From the NCBI GenBank assembly GCA_034696485.1, contig JAQIWT010001079.1:1-12647 (forward strand): 12,647 bases of DNA. Direction: 5' to 3'. Source of the DNA: Isohypsibius dastychi. Taxonomy: Eukaryota > Tardigrada > Eutardigrada > Parachela > Isohypsibiidae. This document shows, piece by piece, positions 1 through 7,878 of this stretch; positions within the stretch are counted from its first letter, which is position 1, and each line of letters begins with the position of its first letter. The translations under genes and the position numbers were made by a program. Below the pieces are notes generated by a model. The model worked only from the letters and a program-made list of their open reading frames with translations, ran no database searches and had not been told where the DNA came from.

Positions 1-5
1 CGAGA

Positions 6-206
6 CTAAGAAAATGACAGATACTAGATCAACTTAGGAGTTTTTGCAACATGGTTTGTTTTTTCGCCGACCTCGTTTGTTATATTTTGAGCTTCCAGTT
101 CAAAGACAGAGAAGTCTGTCGGGGAAGATTATGGGTATGTCCATTGGTTAATTAATAAGACATAAGTACCTAGTTCGAATCCAGTAACACAAAACTGCGG
201 TCTTAC
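6..206 (-). other. DENND4 intron 5 (acceptor uncertain)
   Basis: Follows the GTAAGA donor at 206. On the minus strand the last bases of the window read CATTTTCTTAG then TCTCG, a possible pyrimidine-rich acceptor with AG at 7-6 that would leave only five exon bases (5-1). It could equally be chance, with the intron continuing past the edge. No internal segment of 1-204 encodes the Cys-rich continuation expected from relatives. Confidence 0.4.
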
Positions 207-1383
207 CGGGAATTCAAGTTCGACTCATCCGGCCACCATCCCGCCATAATTTCCTCGTCATAAACTTCCGATCGGCATCTCGAGCACAACACCAACGTGA
301 TCATATCAACATGGACTGCCAGGGACCCACCAAAGGTTCCTGCGACATTGAACCTGCACGTGAAACGCGGCGAATGTGGATACAAGGGGAAACTCCAATT
401 CTGACTAGCAGTGCTATCAACCGTATCAAAGCGGCTATCCTCATCCAGTGACTGTCTCCGCTCATCCATATCATCCAATGAATAGTCAAAATTAATCCCT
501 CCCACTTCATTTCTCAACGAAGAACTAACTCTAGACGGCGATGGAGAATTCGAAGACGCCGTTGTCAAACTTGTGGAAATCTCGTCTAATTTCTTCCCCA
601 ATGCACTCGTAACCGATTTCATCCCAGAATAGAGCACAGCACCACTCCTCGCTAGGGGCGAAGACTCCTCCAACGAAAAAGTCGAAGAAGCCAAACTCGA
701 AGCATCCGCATCTTTGGTTTTCTTTTTATCGCCGGAAGTCCAGAATTTCCGAATCGATGAATACGATTTCGTGTTGCGGATATATGCTCCGAATTTCACA
801 GCACTCGACCCAAAATCAGTTGAAGCTGAGGAAGGTAGTTTCACATTATCGCCCAAACCAGATTCCTGTGAAACCGAGTGACTTTTCTGAACTCGCGGCG
901 GCGTGATGAAATTTTCGTCCAGAGATTCCACTTCTCCACTTGGGTATGATGGCAGTTCAGTGTGTTTCACACTTTCATCCAGAACCTCAACTGTTCCGAT
1001 CACGACTTGAGTTGTCGAAATCCGACCGTTGCCGATTTGAGATTTTGGCTCCGGTGACTCAGGGGACTGTTTCCGGGGGAGATCGGATTTGGCGAACGGG
1101 TTGAATTTGAGGGAGACTCGACGTGGGGACAAGAGGATGGATGTGCTGAAATGACGACGTCGCCTAGGAGATGGGCCTTCTTTGGAGTTTTCCGAGACGG
1201 TTAGACTTCGATGTCTGCGAGCGGGGCGGATTTTGTGCTTCAGGGAGCCGCTTCGACGAGATGATTTCCGGGGGTGAGAGGAGAATACGGAGTCATCAGA
1301 AATGTTGCTGTTGTTCTTGATTATGTCTTCTTCTGTCAAGGTGGTGTCACCGTCGGTCGACTGTAGACGAGATCTATCCCCTA
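207..1383 (-). CDS. DENND4: DENND4 coding exon 5: Ser/Arg-rich linker and first half of C-terminal Cys motif
   Basis: Encodes residues 999-1390 plus two bases. The acceptor is CTTTTTCCAG|TAGGGG; the split codon becomes GTA (Val). Most of the exon is low-complexity, rich in Ser, Arg and Lys ([22 protein letters not shown]), typical of the disordered, probably phosphoregulated linker of DENND4 proteins. It ends with a conserved block [20 protein letters not shown]...SNLNSR, where C-x2-C is the first half of a likely metal-binding motif whose partner cysteines would be in the next exon. The donor is TCCCG|GTAAGA at 206-205, phase 2. Intron coverage of 1-206 means that next exon is essentially outside the window. 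Confidence 0.88.
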
Positions 1384-4300
1384 CTGGAAAAAAGGTCATG
1401 AGTTTCACCGGTGACGAAATTTCAGACAAGAATAAATTATGATCTTTTGATCGCTGTAGAACATAATGAAGCCATATTCGAAAGAATATCTCGAAAATTG
1501 TAATGAATAAATGAACAACTGTAATGAGGTGACCTTTTGTAGCATTTTTTTTAAGATTTTCGCCGATTTTGATTAACTGCCTTTTATAATAAGAGTTGTA
1601 CTCTGGATGCATGACTTCGTCGCAAATCTTACCTGAACCAAACGCTTTCCGGACAATGCTTCCAATATGATTCTGCCCTTTCGTCGCTTCCAACGTATTC
1701 GGTTCCTCCTTAATCACTGCTTCGGCAATCGAGTTCAGATAATCCCTGCTCGTCAAACTGAGCGTACTATTTCGTTTCTCCTCCGATTCCAACGAGAAGA
1801 ACCCCGTATCCGACGATCCACCCGTATGTCGTTTCTGTTCCTCTTCCGTCACACCAATCAGCGCTCCATTCTGTATCGCATCTACCTGATCAACTTTCAA
1901 CGCGGCTTTCTCCCGCCTCAACCTCCCCGCTTCCGCGAACAAACTCGCTCCGCGGACAACATGACGTAACCGAGTCCAGAGCACATCCGGTGATCGTTTA
2001 ACTTCGCTTTCAAACACAACTTTGTTGTAATATCCATAAGTCACCGCATCTGGTTGGATATGGTGGTTCTTCATCTCACACAGCACTTTAACAGCCAGAG
2101 CAGGTTGGGAATGCTGACCGCACAACTTCATCATAATCCGGAAGCACACCTCGTCATTCGGCTGAATTCTGGACGCCATCATGGTTTTCAAAATGTCGAA
2201 TGCGTTTCGGAGCGTTTTGGAGGGTGAGACTGATCCACTGACAAATGAGGGAAGATGCATAAACCATACAGCATATCCGGTTGAGCACAGGAATCTTGCC
2301 CAGAGAGTTGGGCTTTGGGATGATTTGAGGGCGAGAGCTTGAGCATCGCGGATTTCTTGTTTGGTTCGGGTTGTGACAATGTCACCGGAAGCCGGATTTC
2401 TGGGATTCATTTCAAATTGGGAGTTCTCGGTGTCGTCAGTTTCTTCTGGGTTTTCGGTGTCTTCGAACAGCTCGTATTTCAGAGAAGGGAAACCGGTGCC
2501 GTAGGTGTACTTTTGACCATTTCGGTCAGGCTCGGGAGGCGGGATGAAAACTGTCCGATCACCAAGGATGCCTTCGACGTCGATCAAATGCACCTACGGA
2601 AAGATGAGAACATTAGGCGATCTACATAAGAGATGATTCAAGAACAGAAAAAATGAGTGCCAGTCTGAAAAAAACCTGATTCACCAAATGCAATTTTAAG
2701 ATGAAATTCAGAAAAAAACGGCAAAAAATAAGAGAGCAGATGAGGTTGGAGTGAACGACTTTTCGAGATCAGAATACTGATCGACCCAAACGCATCAACT
2801 ATAAATGCACTTTTGAAAAAAAGACATATTTCACCATCCTAAAATTTGTAAATCTACTTCTCAAATTTAGAGATGATTGTTCTTTACACGACTGGCAGCA
2901 AATAATGAGCCAATTCATTCCAAAACGAAGGAAAAGTAGCTGTCGGAAGCATTGAAGAATCTTTGTCTAAGAATTATTCCTAAAACATTTCAGACCCTAT
3001 GAAAATAATTAGAAGTAAGTAAATAGTAGTTCTCAAGAGCAATCAAGAGCGAGGTTCAACGTTTTCCAGATGTATTTCGAAGATAGGAAGTTCGTACAAG
3101 TTTTAGTAATGACACAAACTAGATTCTTGAAATGAAATACCTTATCCAAAAATCAAAAATAGTGATGTCATGACTAGTCAAACAACGTAGACGTTTGTTA
3201 CCTCATCGATCTTTTCTTTCTCGAACTTCTCCACACATCCGTCGAAGAACGCCATCCCATAACTAGCCTCTCTATCCGACATGATGCTCCTTTCCTCAAT
3301 AAACCGAATAAACTGCTGCGTTCTTGTCAACGCTTCGAAAAACTTCAAATAAGATCGATCACGACTTTTCCGGAATCCATGGACATCAAACAACGACCCG
3401 GGATCCGTGGCGCCCGGAACTGGTGCGCCTCCACTTACCGGTCCAGTCATCGGTTTTAAAAACATATGATATCCCTTCAAAATCGAAACCATGAAAAACA
3501 GGAACGCTTCCTGAATCTCCGCATCAAACTGCCTCGTCTTCAATCGCTGCTTGAATTCCTTCTCCCCCAAACTCGATGTAACTTCCGGTGTATTTGGGGT
3601 GTTCCTTCTTTCCAGTGCATTCTTCGCCAAATCTTTGTGCATTTTAACGATAATCTTCTCCAGCCTTTCAATCAAAGTTTTCATCGGTTTCTTTGGTAGC
3701 ATTTTCAGATTCAACTCCTGCGATTCCGCCGGCATGTCAATACTATTCGTATCCAAATCCACGTAAATCACTTCCGGTGGAGGTTCATATAAATCAAAAT
3801 AACGCGAGTCGACTCCGACGATAAACGGCACAGGTGCATGTAATAAGCCACATAATCCCAGTGGACAGAGCGGAACATAGGGACATTGCCAGACAAATGG
3901 GAAGATCATGGATGTTACACATTCAGCTACAGAGGTCAGCACATCCGGTCGTAATGAATGCAGGCAGATTTTCTGTTCGAGTAACGACATGAGGAGGACA
4001 TTAGCACAGTTCTCGGCGGATAAATTTTTCAACATGGTACTGAAAGACGATCCATTTAGGGGAATGGGCGAATCATCCGGGCGAGTCAGGGGAATGGGAA
4101 TACTGCTCCCCACAACTTGGATCAGTACCTGTAACAACAATCGTAAGATGTTGATGGTGATAATAAGCAGAAACATGAACTGATAAGTTCCGGTTTTCAG
4201 TCTATGTCGAAGCAATCAGGAAGACAAGTAGACCTGATATTTCGTAGAAGGCTCAGAAATTTTGTCGTCTCGGTCGAGTTAGAATTGTTTCAATCAATTT

Positions 4301-6443
4301 TTTCACATTTTGTGAGACTGAATTTCCAAACAAATTCACACTGCATTGAAGGTTTCCTAAAACCAGCTAACCAGATATCATTTTTTCGTTTAATATCTTT
4401 TGACAAAGAAGAATGATTTTCAAGTCGCAGGTAGGTACAACTGAGACTGATATCGATTAGATCTACCGGAAGCTCGAATTCTGCGTAAGATGTCAACTCA
4501 GAAACTTAACTCGGTAACTGGAGGTTTGTTTGAAAAGTGAGCGTACCTTGGGGCGGTGAATACTGGGAAACGGCACCTGACTGATCAAATGTGACACCAC
4601 ACGTTCAATCGGGACCGTCTGGGGACTCCGGGATGAGCTTAGTGAGAGCAAGTGTTGTAGGAACTGTTGGAATGCATCGAAGAAAGGCCATCTAGATAAT
4701 ATACAAATCGCTTTGCTGGCAAAGAATGACACATGGTCCACTTCCTTCTGCTTCATGCCCCTCAAAAGCTGCTCCAGTTGCGCGGGTGCCAACTTCTCAC
4801 GATTATACGGCTCGTAGAACGTGATGGCGGCTCCGTACAGTTTCTGCACAGATTTTCCGGTTTCATTCTCTACTTTCTGCTCGCCGGACACCGTCAAGAC
4901 AAATTTGGCGAAAATCGGCCTAGGAGCGTCGCAATCAACTGGCCAGGCTTCCAGGGAGGCCCCCATGGGCAGAGCAAATAACGGCACATCACCGGGCAGC
5001 GGCGGAAGTGATGGGTAGTCATCTTTGGGATAACGGAATAAACACGACGGTTGATAGGTCAAATAGTTGTTGTTGCAAGTTGCTTTTTTGAAACAGAGGA
5101 ACACATCTGTTCCAAGTAATGCGTTGTTCAAATTGCGATCGCCAATCTTCCAGTAAGTGTGAGGGGGTTTCTCCTCTTTGATGACCACACAGATTTCAGT
5201 GACAACCAGGTCGTTTGGTGAAGCACGTGCACTGGCGCGTTTGAAGGAAATGAAGGTACGGTTGGTGTTGGCGTTGTTGACGTTGGCGCACCGTCCTGAT
5301 GAAAAGAAGCACCGTTGAATAAATATACTTAATGGAACTGAATTTACTTTCTACTTGAATAAGATTACCAGAGTAAATTAACGCTGCCATTTCGGAGCCT
5401 AGCGCTCTGTCATAAGGCAGAACTCGAAACAAATTCTGCTTAATGGTTATCTTTCGCTAACAAACAAAAATGGGACAAACATTTGTAGTTATCCATTTAT
5501 TTACCGTGATATTCTCGTGAACAAACAACGCAATGTCTACATAGAATTGTAACAGTAAATTGACAACTGTGAATATTCAAAAAAACTTTAAACGGCAATG
5601 AAAAATCACAATTGTTAGCCTTTTCACCGACTGAACTCTCAAAGATTCAACAATATGAGAATAAATTCCCGTTACAAAACTCGATTTATTGGTTCGATCC
5701 AAACTTCATTAAATAATGAGTAAGTTCATTTTGCAACATAGAAAAATGACGATTTGAAATCACGAAAAAATAAGCGACGAAGAAGAACGGTGGATGAAAA
5801 CAAAATTGATAATAATTTCTGAAGAATACTTCCGGTAGCAGCTGAGAAGAAAATAACCGCAGGAATACCGTCTATCTCGTTCCAAAAGAAAATCTTCAAA
5901 ACAACCATAAAAAAACTTCATAAGATAAGTTGTTTCTCTAAACCGAAGGTCAGGTAAAACAAGAGCACACGAAACATTGATCTCTCGGAGTTGTTTTAGA
6001 TTTTGGACCACGAATTCTGACAGTTTGGATAAGTTGAATAACACGAGGAATTGAAAATTCGAGCTACTAGACGTTTTACAATTACCTTCCGGAGTTTCAC
6101 GGATGGCTTCACAGCCCGGAAGTATGCGATCTCTTCCTTCATAAAGCACTCCGATGTGAACTAATGGTGGTTTGTCCCTTCCTCTCCGGTAGCATAAATA
6201 CATTTGGGGACACCGGAAACTGCCGAAATTAAGATCAGCCACATTTCCGCTGGGTGTGGATTCAATGCACACATATCCTTCGGGAACACCTTCGCCCGCT
6301 GATCGATTAATCACCGCCAAATCAGTTATGGGATCCTTAATTTCTCTGGCTGTGGCTTCCGTTTCATTCGTCACCTGCAATGGCGGCGCATTCTCATCCA
6401 AACCCGCGACAATAAAATAATCCGCTACACGCTGATCGTCCAT
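207..6443 (-). CDS. DENND4: DENND4/Crag-family DENN-domain Rab GEF (3' end off window)
   Basis: Joined exons 6443-6086, 5295-4547, 4128-3202, 2593-1633 and 1383-207 give 4172 nt (1390 codons plus 2 nt) in one frame; every junction is GT-AG and phase-compatible. Domain order matches DENND4A-C/Crag: an RVADYF(I)VAGL-type N-terminus, MABP domain (about 39-190), uDENN/cDENN/dDENN (about 190-660), a PPR-like region (about 804-872), a Ser/Arg-rich linker, and a CSRCR...[10 protein letters not shown] segment near 1362-1390. In this family the DENN module acts as GEF for Rab10 (and Rab11 in flies) in polarised membrane traffic, and Crag was first described as a calmodulin binder. The ATG at 6443 follows an in-frame TAG 9 nt upstream, so the start is well fixed unless a 5' exon is spliced in. 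The final exon or exons, expected to complete the Cys motif with a second CxxC, are beyond position 1. Family assignment is recognised from sequence; the Rab substrate is inferred from relatives. Confidence 0.93.
1384..1632 (-). other. DENND4 intron 4, in frame and stop-free
   Basis: 249 nt, exactly 83 codons, with a GTAAGA donor and a CTTTTTCCAG acceptor. It is AT-rich and its translation is unlike the flanking protein, including a strongly hydrophobic stretch around [17 protein letters not shown]. Called as an intron because both splice sites are near-consensus and the encoded segment does not resemble DENND4. Retention would insert about 83 residues without breaking the frame. Confidence 0.75.
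1633..2593 (-). CDS. DENND4: DENND4 coding exon 4: linker and PPR-like repeat
   Basis: Encodes residues 679-998 plus one base. The acceptor is TTTCCGTAG|GTGCAT, so the exon begins with a Val codon rather than an initiator. It contains the VFIPPPEP motif that follows dDENN in DENND4 proteins, the [11 protein letters not shown] helix, a conserved [20 protein letters not shown] stretch, and a PPR-like helical pair ([18 protein letters not shown]..., [13 protein letters not shown]; about 804-872). [11 protein letters not shown] follows. The donor GGTTCAG|GTAAGA (GT at 1632-1631) is near-consensus; the following 249 nt is called as an intron although it stays open in this frame. Confidence 0.88.
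2594..3201 (-). other. DENND4 intron 3
   Basis: 608 nt, GTAACA donor (3201-3196) and TTTCCGTAG acceptor (2602-2594), phase 0. AT-rich with A-runs; no reading frame on either strand resembles a protein and no RNA gene was seen. Confidence 0.85.
3202..4128 (-). CDS. DENND4: DENND4 coding exon 3: rest of cDENN and dDENN
   Basis: Encodes residues 370-678 (927 nt, phase 0 on both sides). The acceptor is TTGTTACAG|GTACTG. It carries the most conserved part of the family: [59 protein letters not shown] and the VDLDTN motif (about 370-495), the Rab-contacting core of the DENN module. The helical dDENN follows ([43 protein letters not shown]; about 575-660). A Gly/Pro-rich loop ([16 protein letters not shown]) sits just before the FRKSRDRSY helix. 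The donor is GATGAG|GTAACA. Confidence 0.93.
4129..4546 (-). other. DENND4 intron 2
   Basis: 418 nt, GTACGC donor and TTGTTACAG acceptor, phase 0. Open frames inside it (for example 4204-4416 plus, 4290-4496 minus) show no recognisable protein and are treated as chance. Confidence 0.87.
4547..5295 (-). CDS. DENND4: DENND4 coding exon 2: end of MABP, uDENN and start of cDENN
   Basis: Encodes residues 120-369. The acceptor is TTCATCAG|GACGG. It opens with the second MABP half (RTFISFKRA near 132-140; VTEICVVIK near 151-159; [19 protein letters not shown]), followed by the uDENN region ([33 protein letters not shown]) and the start of cDENN ([16 protein letters not shown] about 271-285; [16 protein letters not shown] about 317-331; [17 protein letters not shown]). 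The donor CCCCAAG|GTACGC is phase 0. The block [12 protein letters not shown] (about 260-271) between FVLTVSGEQ and LYGAA looks like a small insertion relative to vertebrate members. Confidence 0.92.
5296..6085 (-). other. DENND4 intron 1
   Basis: 790 nt, the longest confident intron; GTAATT donor and TTTCATCAG acceptor, phase 1. The exon join reproduces a conserved family motif, so no intervening exon is needed. AT-rich with no supported gene inside. Confidence 0.87.
6086..6443 (-). CDS. DENND4: DENND4 coding exon 1: N-terminus and first part of MABP domain
   Basis: Encodes residues 1-119 plus one base of codon 120. It starts [15 protein letters not shown], a signature N-terminus of the DENND4 family. 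From about residue 39 it contains the first half of the MABP domain (DLAVI..., [30 protein letters not shown]), a beta-rich module thought to aid membrane association. The donor is GGAAG|GTAATT, with GT at 6085-6084, phase 1. Joining to the next exon recreates a Gly codon followed by RCANVNN, which lines up with the GRSANLNN stretch of vertebrate DENND4, strong support for this splice. Confidence 0.92.
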
Positions 6444-7057
6444 GGAGATCTATCAACACAGAAAAAAGCTGTCAAATTAAGAGAAGCCAAAAATAATTGG
6501 CCAGAAAAACCAAGAAAATCAACCTTGAGGAATCGCCAACTTAAACAAACGGCAGAATCTGTCAGCCACTAACAAACGCGCAATATTTCAGCCATAAATC
6601 AAAGCTTAAATGAACAAAACTCAACAATGTCAATCAAATTCAGAATTCATTATCAAATCGAAAACCACGAAATTATGATTTTTTTCGAAAACACTTTAGA
6701 TGAATTCCAAACTGTTTCCCGCTCAAACAAGTTCAAACTGCATAATCGTGATCTCTTTGGAAATGAAATTAGAGATGCAGACTCGATGAATAATGAGTGC
6801 TTTTAATAAACTTCCAAAACAGAACTCACTCTGTCAGCAAATTAACTCCAACCGCGCGATCAGCTAAAAATATCCAGGTTCGTCAGCTCCAGACTCTAAA
6901 TCTAGAAGAGGGCTCCTGTACAATCCATCTCAAGTGAACGCATGTCTCAAAAGGAGTCCCTTGTTGTCTTACAAAATGACTGAAACATCCATCAATTTCT
7001 GAAAAGTGAAAGTGAGTCGACTGCGTGAGCAGAACACGCAGTTCGTCAAGGGCTTAC
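6444..7057 (-). other. DENND4 5' UTR, probably containing a 608-nt intron (6450-7057)
   Basis: On the minus strand a near-consensus donor (GCAGAG|GTAAGC, GT at 7057-7056) lies upstream of a pyrimidine-rich acceptor (TTTTTTCTGTGTTGATAG, AG at 6451-6450) that ends six bases before the ATG. Splicing these would give a 5' UTR intron and a leader ending ATCTCC-ATG. Another good minus-strand donor (GGGAAG|GTATGC, GT at 7375-7374) suggests the transcription start may be further right still. Inferred from splice motifs only; transcript data would be needed to confirm. Confidence 0.45.
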
Positions 7058-7590
7058 CTCTCTGCTGTCAATCTTCCAAGTAAACAGTAGAACACGTGTG
7101 AAATATCACATATAGTATGAAAGGGTAACAAACGGAGCAAAACGTTAAATGGATCATTTGCTTACAGAAGAAGTATGAATTTCGTTTTGGGATTCAAAAG
7201 TTCAAAGCGCACCTGCAAGATTACGGTTTGGGTTGGGTGAGCCGTGTGCGTAATCCAGCTTACCCGAAAAATAGATACCAGCAACTCTGAGCGAGTTGAA
7301 GAGAGTTTAAGAGTAGAAGTTTATAGAGTTTAAGAGTAGAAGTAGAGCCAAATCGTAGAAGTAGAAGTTGCATACCTTCCCAGCGTTTGTTTACTGGATG
7401 CCTCAATGAGGATGGTAACCAGTCAAATACTAGTAGACACTTTGATGAGTAGCGCGATGATTTTTTCGCTCGAATTTCTTCGAATTTCATTTCGTCCTTT
7501 TCTTTATTCTGATTCATTTGTCGATCTGCTCATTCAAAAGCGGCAAAACCACTCAGGAGTAGAAGCTATCCGAGAGCAGTTTTGTCAGAA
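7058..7590. promoter_or_regulatory. Divergent 5' region between DENND4 and the zinc-finger gene
   Basis: The two start codons (6443 minus, 7591 plus) are about 1.15 kb apart and point away from each other, so this stretch should hold both promoters. I see no convincing TATA box. It contains the 19-bp direct repeat at 7302-7343, GTAGAA iterations at 7355-7366, and several minus-strand splice donors. In the frame of the plus-strand gene a TGA at 7510-7512 closes the reading frame upstream, with no ATG before 7591. Confidence 0.5.
7302..7343. repeat. Tandem direct repeat, 19 bp, period 23
   Basis: AGAGTTTAAGAGTAGAAGT occurs identically at 7302-7320 and 7325-7343, separated by TTAT. A shorter GTAGAAGTAGAA run follows at 7355-7366. 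The location in the shared 5' region makes a regulatory role possible, but simple slippage of purine-rich DNA explains it as well. Confidence 0.85.
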
Positions 7591-7878
7591 ATGTCGGGAT
7601 GTTGTCGGGCTTGTATCACGAAGGATCAGTTGATCATTGCCCAAAGCCAGATCATCGATGAACTTCGCCAGAAAATCGCCACAATTTCTCAAAATCAGTC
7701 ACAGGAGCACCCGGAATTCCATCCAACAACTTCCGTTGCAACTGTCATCAACCAGCGACCTGATGGAACCTATGATCTCCCCACTGTCAGCTACATTGAT
7801 TTCTCATCACTGACGGATGTTCATGGAGCGCCTTTGCAGTTTTTGTCGCACAATTCAGAAACGCACAACATGCAGCTG
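7591..7878 (+). CDS. Zinc-finger gene exon 1: N-terminal Cys cluster and coiled coil
   Basis: Encodes residues 1-96. ATG at 7591, with a purine at -3 and an upstream in-frame stop at 7510. Begins MSGCCRAC, so cysteines at 4, 5 and 8, followed by a short amphipathic helix (about 11-33, ITKDQLIIAQSQIIDELRQK) with hydrophobic spacing suggesting a coiled coil for dimerisation. The rest is polar with no recognised domain. The donor is CAGCTG|GTATGA. Confidence 0.85.

Noticed and set aside
1667-1969. Plus-strand open frame of 100 codons
   Set aside because: Antisense to conserved DENND4 exon 4; composition is Arg/Phe-rich as expected of a shadow of the coding strand.
2339-2629. Plus-strand open frame of 96 codons
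   Set aside because: Antisense to DENND4 exon 4 and its acceptor; no domain.
3908-4183. Plus-strand open frame of 91 codons
   Set aside because: Antisense to the highly conserved cDENN exon.
5760-6085. Minus-strand extension of DENND4 exon 1 past 6086
   Set aside because: The frame runs on past a GTAATT donor into AT-rich sequence unlike any DENND4; splicing to 5295 restores a conserved family motif instead.
7406-7633. Plus-strand open frame overlapping the zinc-finger start
   Set aside because: Different frame from exon 1, no recognisable protein, and it would not join to the downstream finger exons in phase.
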